NCBI GenBank assembly: GCA_030684415.1 | Contig: JAUXNL010000597.1 | Span: forward strand, 1 to 23,016 | Reading direction: 5' to 3' | DNA: 23,016 bases | Source: Moraxellaceae bacterium | GTDB taxonomy: Bacteria > Pseudomonadota > Gammaproteobacteria > Pseudomonadales > Moraxellaceae | Shown: positions 1-7,489 of the stretch, in pieces | Layout of the letters: every line of letters begins with the position of its first letter | Position numbering within the stretch: position 1 is the first letter of the stretch | The notes under the pieces: generated by a model | Database searches by the model: none | Seen by the model: only the letters and a program-made list of their open reading frames with translations | Told to the model about the DNA's origin: nothing | Translations under genes and position numbers: made by a program

Positions 1-116
1 GGCAGCGCGCGATCCATGATCACGTACATGGAGTAATTGAGATACGCCTGTTCGGTGATTGCCGACATCTGCCGGCGTTCGGTATCGTCAAAATCAAGAT
101 TCAGGGAGTCGCTCAT
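1..116 (-). CDS. parC: DNA topoisomerase IV subunit A, N-terminal fragment
   Basis: Only the first 38 codons are inside the window; the gene continues beyond base 1. ParC is the breakage-reunion subunit of topoisomerase IV, which decatenates daughter chromosomes with ParE. The visible protein starts MSDSLNLDFDD and runs into TEQAYLNYSMYVIMDRAL, the characteristic N-terminus of ParC/GyrA-type subunits. The catalytic tyrosine and quinolone-resistance region lie outside the window. The ATG at 116 is preceded by a GGAG Shine-Dalgarno about nine bases upstream. It lies 103 bp downstream of parE on the same strand, so the two may be cotranscribed. The identification rests on the short N-terminal match plus the parE neighbour, and both agree. 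Confidence 0.93.
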   Translation of the reverse strand, partial: MSDSLNLDFDDTERRQMSAITEQAYLNYSMYVIMDRAL

Positions 117-219
117 ACTTCTTGTCTCCACCGGCACAACCACGAAAGCGGCCATCCGGTGCGGTTCTGTTATTCAGAAAAAATCGCGGGGCCGTGCAGG
201 TGCGCAAGCCCCGAAAAAA

Positions 220-2112
220 TCAAAGCTCGACTTCGGCAAGATTGCCCTTGGCTTCCAGCCAGCTCTTGCGATCACCGGCGCGCTTTTTGCCCAGCAGCAT
301 GTCCATCATTTCCGTGGTCGCCGCCAAATCATCCAGCGCCAGCTTGACCAGACGCCGGGTATCGGGCGCCATGGTGGTTTCTCGCAATTGCAGCGGATTC
401 ATTTCACCCAGGCCCTTGAAGCGCTGCACATTGGGCTTGCCACGTTTGTGCTCGGCTTCGATGCGATCGAGGATGCCGCGCTTTTCATCTTCATCGAGGG
501 CGTAATACACCTCTTTGCCCAGATCAATGCGGTACAACGGCGGCATGGCCACAAAAATATGGCCACGCTCGACAAGCGGGCGGAAGTGCTTCACGAACAG
601 CGCACAGAGCAGCGTGGCAATGTGCAATCCGTCGGAGTCGGCGTCGGCCAGAATGCAGATTTTTCCGTAGCGCAATCCGTCCAGATTGTCGGAGGCCGGA
701 TCTACGCCGATGGCGACGGCGATGTCATGCACTTCCTGTGAAGCCAGAATCTCGCCGGAATCCACTTCCCAGGTATTAAGGATTTTGCCGCGTAACGGCA
801 TCACTGCCTGGAACTCGCGGTCACGCGCCTGCTTGGCAGAGCCGCCGGCGGAGTCTCCTTCCACCAGAAACAACTCCGAGCGCGTGATGTCAGACAGCGA
901 GCAGTCCGCCAGCTTTCCGGGGAGTGCCGGCCCTGAGGTGATTTTCTTGCGCGCCACCTGCTTGCTCTGACGCAGCCGCTTTTGCGCATTGGCAATCGCC
1001 AGCTCGGCTAGCTGTTCGGCCACGTCGGTATGCTGGTTCAGGTACAGCGAGAACGCATCCTTCACCACACCGGAAATGAAACTGGCCGATTCGCGCGACG
1101 ACAAACGCTCCTTGGTCTGGCCGGCAAACTGCGGGTCCTGCATTTTCAACGACAAGACAAACGCACAGCGATCCCAGACATCTTCCGGCGACAGTTTGAT
1201 GCCGCGCGGCAACAGGCTGCGAAATTCACAGAACTCGCGCAAAGCATCAAGCAAACCGGTGCGCAGCCCGTTCACATGCGTACCACCCTGCGCAGTAGGA
1301 ATCAGGTTGACGTACGACTCCTGAATCAGCTCGCCGCCTTCGGGCAACCATTGCACCGCCCAGTTCACGGCCTCTTTCTGTGCGGCCAACGCGCCAACGA
1401 AGGGCTCATCCGGAATCGTCACATAATCACGTGTGGATTCTTTCAGGTAATCCGTCAGGCCATCTTCGTAATACCAGGTATCGCACTCACCGGTGTTCTC
1501 ATCCGTGAACAGGATGGTGAGCCGAGGGCAGAGTACGGCCTTGGCCTTGAGCACATGCTTGAGACGCGTGACCGAGAACTTCGGGCTATCGAAATATTTT
1601 TCATCGGCCCAGAAGCGCACTGAAGTACCCGTCTGCTTTTTCGGTGCCGTGTCGATGGTTTTGAGCTGCGTGGCCGCATCACCGTCACGGAATTCCTGCT
1701 GGTAAACATTGCCGTCACGCTTGACCGTCACGATCAGGTGCTTCGACAACGCATTCACCACCGAGACGCCAACGCCATGCAGGCCACCGGAAAACTGGTA
1801 GTTGTTGTTCGAGAATTTGCCGCCGGCATGCAGGCGCGTGAGGATGAGCTCCACCCCCGAGACCTTGTGCTCGGGGTGGATGTCCACCGGCATGCCGCGC
1901 CCGTCGTCCGTCACCGACAACGATCCGTCTTTGTACAGCACCACCTCGATGCGCGAAGCAAAGCCGCCAAGAGCTTCATCGACCGAGTTGTCGATGACTT
2001 CCTGCGCCAGATGATTGGGGCGCGTCGTGTCGGTATACATGCCCGGGCGCTTTTTGACCGGGTCTAATCCGGAAAGCACCTCGATGGCGGCTGCGTTGTA
2101 GTTATTGCTCAT
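220..2112 (-). CDS. parE: DNA topoisomerase IV subunit B
   Basis: ATPase subunit of topoisomerase IV, 630 aa, the usual length for ParE. The GHKL ATPase fold shows as VIDNSVDEALGG, VTDDGRGMPVDIHPEH and GGLHGVGVSVVNALS. The Toprim metal-binding region shows as LVEGDSAGGSAKQARDR and the ParE-type DADSDGLHIATLL. The C-terminal domain contains RFKGLGEMNP. The ATG at 2112 (MSNNYNAAAIEVLSGLDPV) is chosen because it starts the conserved N-terminus and has GGAA about eight bases upstream. A longer reading to 2349 is open but only adds yqiA antisense-frame sequence. The start overlaps the end of yqiA by 11 bp, suggesting translational coupling, and parC follows downstream. Very secure. Confidence 0.97.
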   Translation of the reverse strand: MSNNYNAAAIEVLSGLDPVKKRPGMYTDTTRPNHLAQEVIDNSVDEALGGFASRIEVVLYKDGSLSVTDDGRGMPVDIHPEHKVSGVELILTRLHAGGKFSNNNYQFSGGLHGVGVSVVNALSKHLIVTVKRDGNVYQQEFRDGDAATQLKTIDTAPKKQTGTSVRFWADEKYFDSPKFSVTRLKHVLKAKAVLCPRLTILFTDENTGECDTWYYEDGLTDYLKESTRDYVTIPDEPFVGALAAQKEAVNWAVQWLPEGGELIQESYVNLIPTAQGGTHVNGLRTGLLDALREFCEFRSLLPRGIKLSPEDVWDRCAFVLSLKMQDPQFAGQTKERLSSRESASFISGVVKDAFSLYLNQHTDVAEQLAELAIANAQKRLRQSKQVARKKITSGPALPGKLADCSLSDITRSELFLVEGDSAGGSAKQARDREFQAVMPLRGKILNTWEVDSGEILASQEVHDIAVAIGVDPASDNLDGLRYGKICILADADSDGLHIATLLCALFVKHFRPLVERGHIFVAMPPLYRIDLGKEVYYALDEDEKRGILDRIEAEHKRGKPNVQRFKGLGEMNPLQLRETTMAPDTRRLVKLALDDLAATTEMMDMLLGKKRAGDRKSWLEAKGNLAEVEL

Positions 2113-2680
2113 TGGACTGTTCCAGAAAATCGACAATTGACGGCAATGCCGCCTGAAAACCTTCAAATGCGTGTGAGCCGCCCTGTGCAATCTCGACGTG
2201 ACAGCCGGTATAAAACCGCTCGGCGTCGCGGTAATCCAGGGTTTCATCCCCGGTCTCCAGCAGCACGCGGATACGGTCACGATGCCCGGGCGCAACTTCA
2301 GTGCGCTGCAGGAAATCCACATGCGCCGCCCGCAGCTCGCTGGCTTCACCCGTGTGATAGTTGTGGTTCACGCCGAGATGCCGCCTCAGCAACTGGTGCG
2401 GGTGCACCGCCGGATTGACCAGTACCGCACGCAAGCCGTGCCGGGCCGCCAACACATTGGCAAAGAATCCACCCATGGAGGAGCCAATCAGCCCCGGCGC
2501 AAGGGGGCAAGCCTGCACGCAGGACTCCAGCAGGGCAAGTGCTGCTTCGGGGTTCATGGGCAGAGCGGGAACCTGCACCCGGATATCCGGCCGACAAGCT
2601 TGCACAAACGCCAGCAGTTGCTGGGCCTTCAGGGATTGCGGCGAACTGTTGAAGCCATGGATATAAATAAGATGGGTCAT
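2102..2680 (-). CDS. yqiA: YqiA-family alpha/beta hydrolase (esterase)
   Basis: Small cytoplasmic alpha/beta hydrolase of 192 aa, the size of E. coli YqiA, which has esterase activity on short acyl and palmitoyl-CoA-type substrates. The protein starts MTHLIYIHGFNSSPQS, with the HGF oxyanion-hole motif near residue 8. The nucleophile elbow is GSSMGG with Ser68. Candidate acid residues lie in TGDETLDY (145-149), and the C-terminal histidine is His170 in GGSHAFEGF. The ATG at 2680 fits the family start; in-frame TTG and GTG codons just upstream were not chosen. It overlaps parE by 11 bp, as expected for the conserved cpdA-yqiA-parE order. A hairpin with a T-run lies immediately upstream, separating it from cpdA. 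The physiological substrate is unknown. Confidence 0.9.
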   Translation of the reverse strand: MTHLIYIHGFNSSPQSLKAQQLLAFVQACRPDIRVQVPALPMNPEAALALLESCVQACPLAPGLIGSSMGGFFANVLAARHGLRAVLVNPAVHPHQLLRRHLGVNHNYHTGEASELRAAHVDFLQRTEVAPGHRDRIRVLLETGDETLDYRDAERFYTGCHVEIAQGGSHAFEGFQAALPSIVDFLEQSNEQ

Positions 2681-2700
2681 GCCAGCCACAAAAGATAGAA

Positions 2701-2726
2701 ACAAAAAATGCGCTCGCGCGCATTTT
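2701..2726 (-). terminator. Rho-independent-type hairpin between cpdA and yqiA
   Basis: The arms 2705-2713 and 2718-2726 are perfectly complementary (AAAATGCGC/GCGCATTTT on the minus strand) around a 4-base loop. On the minus strand the stem is followed by a run of six T. It lies 31 bp after the cpdA stop and about 20 bp before the yqiA ATG, so it would end or attenuate transcription from cpdA into yqiA-parE. Confidence 0.7.
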
Positions 2727-2757
2727 CAGGACGGTACGGCACCGGCGGCCGCCGGGC

Positions 2758-3564
2758 TCAATAACCTTTGACGGAAAAATCGACCTCGAACTTCACCCCT
2801 TCGACGCGGGAAACAACGGTATCGATACGGCCATCCGGATGCAGGTCGAACCAACGGTAGCCGGGTGAAACGTCATCGACAGCAAAGTCTTCACTTTTGG
2901 GCTTGAACTGCACGCAAGTCGACGGCACCGACAACAGGCGAACGCCACGGCGAAGCTGGTCGGACTCCTGATGCACATGCCCCCATACCACCGCCTTCAC
3001 ATGCTCAAAACCGTCCAGCACCGCCCAGAAGTCTGATGCATTCTCGACCACCTGCGTATCCAGCCAGGCACAGCCCATGGGCACGGGATGGTGATGCAGG
3101 CAGACCATGGTGTGATGACCACGCGTGCTTTCCAGCGACTGCCGCAGGAAATCCAGCTCTTGCGGCTGGAACTTTCCGGGCACTTCATGCTCTACGCTGG
3201 AATTCAGCATGATGATGCGCCAGTCGCCCACTTCAATCAGACAAGGGCTGAGATGGCTGCGCCCCCCCAGGGTATTGACCATGGGCGAGGTCAGATCGTG
3301 ATTGCCCTGCAGCCAGTAGCTCGGGGCGCCAAAGCGGGCAAGATGCTGATGGAAGCGGTCATAGGCAGCGGTCGTGCCGTCTTGCGACAGGTCGCCAGTC
3401 GCGAGAATCACGTCAATGTGGGGCTGATCCGCCGCTACACGGTCGAGTACCAGTCGGAGGCTGTCTTCGGTATTGAGCCCCAAGAGTCGGCCGGCCGTAC
3501 TGGCAAAGAGGTGGCAGTCTGAAATCTGGACCACTCGCTGAGGTCGCTGGTCGGTCTGCGTCAA
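2758..3564 (-). CDS. cpdA: 3',5'-cyclic AMP phosphodiesterase CpdA
   Basis: Class III cyclic nucleotide phosphodiesterase that hydrolyses cAMP to AMP in the cytoplasm; 268 aa, close to E. coli CpdA. The calcineurin-like metal-binding set is complete: D16-x-H18 (ISDCHLF), D58 (ATGDLSQDG), N88-H89-D90 (LQGNHD), the histidines of CLHHHP (157-159), and H196-x-H198 (WGHVHQES). The start appears to be TTG at 3564: no ATG exists near the conserved N-terminus, and AGGGAAG sits about six bases upstream. A GTG ten codons downstream is less likely. It lies between yqiB (72 bp upstream) and yqiA, as in E. coli. Control of cAMP would feed Crp/Vfr-type regulation. Function is secure; the start codon is moderately so. 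Confidence 0.94.
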   Translation of the reverse strand: MTQTDQRPQRVVQISDCHLFASTAGRLLGLNTEDSLRLVLDRVAADQPHIDVILATGDLSQDGTTAAYDRFHQHLARFGAPSYWLQGNHDLTSPMVNTLGGRSHLSPCLIEVGDWRIIMLNSSVEHEVPGKFQPQELDFLRQSLESTRGHHTMVCLHHHPVPMGCAWLDTQVVENASDFWAVLDGFEHVKAVVWGHVHQESDQLRRGVRLLSVPSTCVQFKPKSEDFAVDDVSPGYRWFDLHPDGRIDTVVSRVEGVKFEVDFSVKGY

Positions 3565-3636
3565 AGGTATCTTCCCTGGATACTGGTCGTTGCCGTGAAA
3601 TGTAGCGCAAGGCTGGCGCTTTTTACCAGAAACCGG

Positions 3637-4134
3637 TCACAGCCCGGAACTGACAACTGCCGGCCATCCGTCGGGCCAGTCCCCGGGCATGACATCGACA
3701 TAGCCTTCGCGCAGGCAATGATCGATGCACTCGGCCAGAAACTCGTTGACCTGCGTCTTCTCGTCGCGGGCATGCATGGCCGGATTGGGATAGCGATTAC
3801 GAGCCGGAATACGCCGGGCACTCTGGAAGCGCAGCACCTCGGCCAGCTCGGCATCGTGGTAGATGCGCACCTCCATGTCGAGCCGTGGGCACCAGGGCAG
3901 CCGGCTCGTGGTCTGGCAGATGCGCAAGGTGTCGGTATAGACCGAACGCTCGAGCACGGCGATTTCCATGACGGCCGGCGCCTCACCCGGGGTATCCCAA
4001 TGGAACCGGTACTGCTCGTGCGCCAGATCCGGCAGCAAGCGGCGCAGGCGCCCATAGTTCAGCGCACAGACGGTTTGCAGGTGCTGCAAGTCTACGGTGT
4101 AACGTAGCGGCGAGCGCAGCATCGCGGTACTCAT
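3637..4134 (-). CDS. yqiB: YqiB family protein (DUF1249)
   Basis: A 165-aa cytoplasmic protein of the YqiB/DUF1249 family, whose biochemical function is unknown; E. coli YqiB is about 140 aa. Recognisable segments are LRYTVDLQHLQTVCALNY, RLLPDL, the central EIAVLERSVYTDTLRICQ, VRIYHDAELAEVLRFQ, and RYPNPAMHARDEKTQVNEF. No signal peptide or membrane segment is seen. The ATG at 4134 overlaps the nudF stop in an ATGA arrangement, so translation is probably coupled to NudF. A longer reading to 4182 would extend into nudF and was not chosen. Identification rests on sequence character plus conserved placement between nudF and cpdA. Confidence 0.88.
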   Translation of the reverse strand: MSTAMLRSPLRYTVDLQHLQTVCALNYGRLRRLLPDLAHEQYRFHWDTPGEAPAVMEIAVLERSVYTDTLRICQTTSRLPWCPRLDMEVRIYHDAELAEVLRFQSARRIPARNRYPNPAMHARDEKTQVNEFLAECIDHCLREGYVDVMPGDWPDGWPAVVSSGL

Positions 4135-4742
4135 GACTTCTTCCAGCGCGCCAGCAGGCGCGGCTTGTTCAGCGCCAGCCATTGCAGCGCAAGAATGCAG
4201 GGCGCGTTGTTGATGCGCCCGCGCTGCAACGAGGCCATGGCCTGATTGAAGCTCATCACGTTAACACGGATGTCTTCACCCTCTTCCGGCAATCCATGGA
4301 TGCCGCCCGCTAAGGCCAGATCCGCCTGCGCGACATACAGCCCGAAACGCTCGTCCGAGCCGCCGGGACTGGGCAGAAACTCCATGACTTTCTCCAGCGC
4401 GCCCAGCGTCACGCCGGCCTCTTCAAGCGCCTCACGTCGTACCACGTCTTCTGAAGACTCCCCCGGCTCGATCAGCCCGGCAATGATTTCCAGTTGCCAA
4501 GGGTGGATGTCCTCGAGCGCGCCGACGCGAAACTGCTCGATCAACAAGACGCTATCGCTGTCGGCGTCATACACCAGCACACCCACGGCAGCCGGGCGCA
4601 CAAACAGCTCGCGTGTGATGACCGGCCCCATGCCACCAGCAAACTGGCGATGCTGCAGATGCAGTTTGTCGAGCCGGTAGAACCCCTGAAACAGGGTTTC
4701 CCGCTTGACCACGTTCACATCATTTTTAGAAAAGTCCGTCAC
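4131..4742 (-). CDS. nudF: ADP-ribose pyrophosphatase (Nudix hydrolase)
   Basis: Hydrolyses ADP-ribose (and related ADP-sugars) to AMP and ribose-5-phosphate; 203 aa, close to E. coli NudF at about 209 aa. A complete Nudix box spans residues 89-111: G89, E95, R103-E104, E107-E108 and G110 match GX5EX7REUXEEXGU. SPGGSDERFGLYVA downstream is typical of the ADP-ribose-specific branch. The start is GTG at 4742; its GTGA overlaps the stop of the upstream glutaredoxin-like gene, and the downstream yqiB starts at the nudF stop. This tight packing indicates coupled translation within the thiC operon. The nudF-yqiB-cpdA order matches E. coli. Confidence 0.95.
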   Translation of the reverse strand: MTDFSKNDVNVVKRETLFQGFYRLDKLHLQHRQFAGGMGPVITRELFVRPAAVGVLVYDADSDSVLLIEQFRVGALEDIHPWQLEIIAGLIEPGESSEDVVRREALEEAGVTLGALEKVMEFLPSPGGSDERFGLYVAQADLALAGGIHGLPEEGEDIRVNVMSFNQAMASLQRGRINNAPCILALQWLALNKPRLLARWKKS

Positions 4743-5377
4743 CTTGCCTCCACCCAGAGTCGCTTCTCCTCCATCATCTGCACGCCGAATCCACTCCAGA
4801 CCATATCTTCGTAAACAATGACAGGCACGCCCTTGAAGCCAAGGGCATCGTGGTGTCGCCGCGCCTCATCATCACGCTCGATATCCAGGTCACGGAAAGC
4901 AATACCATGACGATTGAAATACTGCCTTGCCTTTGTGCAGTAGCCACACCAGTCCGCGCCATACAGCACCGGCAGTCGAGCCTCCCCCTGACGATAAACT
5001 CCAATTCGGTCGAGCAACTGCTGATTACGAGGCCGTTTGACATACCACTCTTTCAGAAAATGAGGGTTGTAGCCGTTGTAATGTCGCCTGCCGTCCACAA
5101 TTAGCGGCAGGTCACCGCCTGCCGCCTCAAATTCCGCCCTTGCCACTTCATCCTGATCAACGACACGACGCAAAACAGGCACACCCGCTTCCTCGAGAAG
5201 CTCCACTGCCTCTTCGCAATAGTGGCAGCCCTCCCTCGTAAAAACCTGAACAGCGGTTGTCACGAGTGGAGTCGGCACAGGCTGCCCGATATTCAGCCAC
5301 CAGCGCTTGATAGCGACGTGATGCTGCCACGCATACACACTCCCCAAAACCAGCATGAGCAAGAACGCTCGTCCCAT
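4739..5377 (-). CDS. Membrane-anchored protein with two glutaredoxin/thioredoxin-like domains
   Basis: Unnamed 212-aa protein. Residues 1-19 (MGRAFLLMLVLGSVYAW) form a short hydrophobic anchor or uncleaved signal. Two redox domains follow. The first has CHYC (C51, C54) in VFTREGCHYCEEA and a cis-proline-type LPLIVDG around P91. The second has CGYC (C144, C147) in LYGADWCGYCTKARQYF and GVPVIVYED around P185. Both are glutaredoxin-fold signatures. The likely role is thiol-disulfide exchange at the membrane, but which face is unclear. The ATG at 5377 lies 5 bp after the thiC stop and has GAGG about ten bases upstream; its stop overlaps the nudF GTG. It is thus probably cotranscribed with thiC, an Fe-S enzyme, although a functional link is only inference. 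Confidence 0.8.
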   Translation of the reverse strand: MGRAFLLMLVLGSVYAWQHHVAIKRWWLNIGQPVPTPLVTTAVQVFTREGCHYCEEAVELLEEAGVPVLRRVVDQDEVARAEFEAAGGDLPLIVDGRRHYNGYNPHFLKEWYVKRPRNQQLLDRIGVYRQGEARLPVLYGADWCGYCTKARQYFNRHGIAFRDLDIERDDEARRHHDALGFKGVPVIVYEDMVWSGFGVQMMEEKRLWVEAR

Positions 5378-5382
5378 CGCGC

Positions 5383-7260
5383 TCAGACCTCGTGATAAAC
5401 CTGCGCACCGGCTTCGCGGAAGCGCACCGCCTGCTCTTCCATGCCGGCATCCACCGCTGCTTTTTCCTCCACGCCTTTCTGCGCGGCGTAGTCGCGTACT
5501 TCCTGGGTGATTTTCATGGAGCAGAATTTCGGCCCGCACATGGAGCAGAAATGCGCCAGCTTGTGCGCTTCTTTGGGCAGGGTTTCATCGTGATACGAGC
5601 GCGCGGTATCGGGGTCCAGCGCCAGATTGAACTGGTCGTCCCAGCGAAACTCGAAGCGCGCCTTCGACAAGGCGTTGTCCCGAATCTGCGCGCCCGGATG
5701 GCCTTTGGCAAGATCGGCGGCATGCGCTGCAATCTTGTAGGTGATGATGCCGTCCTTCACATCTTTCTTGTTAGGCAAGCCGAGATGTTCTTTCGGCGTT
5801 ACGTAACAGAGCATGGCGCAACCGAACCAGCCGATCATGGCGGCGCCGATACCGGACGTGATGTGGTCATAACCCGGCGCAATGTCAGTCGTCAGTGGCC
5901 CCAACGTGTAGAACGGCGCTTCGTCACAGCAGGCCAGCTGCTTGTCCATGTTTTCTTTGATGAGGTGCATGGGCACATGGCCCGGGCCTTCGATCATGGT
6001 CTGCACGTCGTGCTTCCAGGCGATTTTCGTCAACTCGCCGAGCGCTTCCAGCTCACCGAACTGGGCTTCATCGTTGGCATCCGCAATCGAGCCCGGACGC
6101 AAGCCGTCACCCAGACTGAAGGACACGTCATAGGCCTTCATGATCTCGCAGATGTCTTCAAAGTGCGTGTAGAGGAAGTTTTCCTTGTGATGCGCCAGGC
6201 ACCATTTGGCCATGATGGAACCACCACGGGACACGATGCCGGTCACACGCTTGGCGGTCAGCGGCACATGCCGCAGCAGCACCCCGGCGTGGATGGTGAA
6301 ATAGTCCACACCCTGCTCGGCCTGCTCGATCAACGTATCGCGGAAAATCTCCCAGGTCAGGTCTTCGGCCACGCCATCGACTTTCTCCAGCGCCTGATAA
6401 ACCGGTACTGTGCCGATGGGGACGGGCGAATTCCGCAGAATCCACTCGCGCGTCTCGTGAATGTTCTTTCCGGTGGAGAGATCCATGACCGTGTCCGCCC
6501 CCCAGCGGATGGACCAGGTCATTTTCTCCACTTCGTCTTCAATGCTGGAAGCGAGCGCCGAGTTGCCGATATTGCCATTGATCTTCACGAGGAAATTGCG
6601 ACCGATAATCATCGGCTCCAGCTCAACGTGATTGATGTTGGCGGGAATGATGGCGCGACCACGGGCCACCTCACTGCGCACGAACTCCGGGGTGATTTCT
6701 TTCGGAATGGCGGCACCGAAGCTGTGCCCGGGGTGCTGCTGTGCGAGCAGGCCAGCCGCGCGCGCCTCCTGCAGCTTCAGGTTTTCGCGGATGGCGATGT
6801 ATTCCATTTCCGGCGTGATGATGCCGCGCTTGGCGTAATGCATTTGCGAGACATTGGCACCAGCTTGCGCACGGCGCGGCTGGCGCAGGTGCGCAAACCG
6901 CAGCCCGGCGAGCGCGGGATCTTGCAGACGCGAATTGCCAAAAGCCGATGTCAGCCCCGTCAGTATCTCGGTGTCCCCGCGCTCGATGATCCAGTTCTCG
7001 CGCACGGCCGGCAGACCGCGGCGGATGTCGATGGTGACCGCCGGATCGGTGTAAGGCCCGGAGGTGTCATAGACCACGACCGGCGCATTTTTTTCGCCAC
7101 CGAAACCGGTGGGCGTGTCGGTCAGCGTGATCTCGCGCATGGGCACACGGATATCCGGACGCGAGCCGGTGACATAGGTCTTGCGGGAGGACGGGAACGG
7201 GGCAAGCGCGGCGCTATCCGCTTGGGCGGATTCGCTCAGCACTTTTTCAGGTGCATTCAT
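5383..7260 (-). CDS. thiC: Phosphomethylpyrimidine synthase ThiC
   Basis: Radical SAM enzyme converting aminoimidazole ribotide to hydroxymethylpyrimidine phosphate in thiamine biosynthesis; 625 aa, full length. The C-terminal cluster motif CX2CX4C is present at C572, C575 and C580 (CSMCGPKFC). Other family landmarks are NSALASSIEDEVEKM, TIHAGVLLRHVPLT, VSRGGSIMAKWC, SFSLGDGLRPGSIADAND, MIEGPGHVPMH and ITSGIGAAMIGWFGC. The ATG at 7260 (MNAPEKVLSESAQ) is preferred to an upstream in-frame codon at 7305. It heads an apparent operon with the glutaredoxin-like gene, nudF and yqiB. A good promoter lies about 65 bp upstream, and I see no TPP riboswitch, which is unusual for proteobacterial thiC. Confidence 0.97.
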   Translation of the reverse strand: MNAPEKVLSESAQADSAALAPFPSSRKTYVTGSRPDIRVPMREITLTDTPTGFGGEKNAPVVVYDTSGPYTDPAVTIDIRRGLPAVRENWIIERGDTEILTGLTSAFGNSRLQDPALAGLRFAHLRQPRRAQAGANVSQMHYAKRGIITPEMEYIAIRENLKLQEARAAGLLAQQHPGHSFGAAIPKEITPEFVRSEVARGRAIIPANINHVELEPMIIGRNFLVKINGNIGNSALASSIEDEVEKMTWSIRWGADTVMDLSTGKNIHETREWILRNSPVPIGTVPVYQALEKVDGVAEDLTWEIFRDTLIEQAEQGVDYFTIHAGVLLRHVPLTAKRVTGIVSRGGSIMAKWCLAHHKENFLYTHFEDICEIMKAYDVSFSLGDGLRPGSIADANDEAQFGELEALGELTKIAWKHDVQTMIEGPGHVPMHLIKENMDKQLACCDEAPFYTLGPLTTDIAPGYDHITSGIGAAMIGWFGCAMLCYVTPKEHLGLPNKKDVKDGIITYKIAAHAADLAKGHPGAQIRDNALSKARFEFRWDDQFNLALDPDTARSYHDETLPKEAHKLAHFCSMCGPKFCSMKITQEVRDYAAQKGVEEKAAVDAGMEEQAVRFREAGAQVYHEV

Positions 7261-7325
7261 GTGGGATGACCAGAGGCAGGTGAGGCAGGAATCAAGACGC
7301 TGCAAGCGCAGCGCGCGCTCGCGGC

Positions 7326-7354
7326 ACTATAGCGAGGGGGGGCAATGGCAGCAA
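7326..7354 (-). promoter_or_regulatory. Candidate sigma70-type promoter of thiC
   Basis: On the minus strand, TTGCTG (7354-7349) and TATAGT (7331-7326) are separated by exactly 17 bases. Both boxes match the sigma70 consensus at four or five of six positions. Transcription would start near 7319, giving a leader of about 60 nt before the thiC ATG at 7260. Confidence 0.55.
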
Positions 7355-7489
7355 GGCGAAAAACCCCTGCAAAAACAATGATTTTCGTAAGGTTTTCAGG
7401 ATCTTATGCCATTTGTACCCACGCTGCCGCCCGCCTTGCATTAAAACGTGGTGCAACCTAGGCTGGCAGCTCTTTTTACGGCCCAACCG

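Noticed and set aside
37..741. A 234-codon plus-strand frame opposite parC/parE
   Set aside because: It overlaps two conserved topoisomerase genes on the other strand and has no family features.
2113..2349. A 79-codon N-terminal extension of parE
   Set aside because: It lies in yqiA in another frame and is absent from the conserved ParE N-terminus, which starts at MSNNYNAAAIE.
5392..7269. A 625-codon open frame on the plus strand antisense to all of thiC
   Set aside because: The composition is that of an antisense shadow (Arg/His/Gly-rich, no domain logic), while thiC in the other strand is unmistakable. GC-rich codon bias often keeps this frame open.
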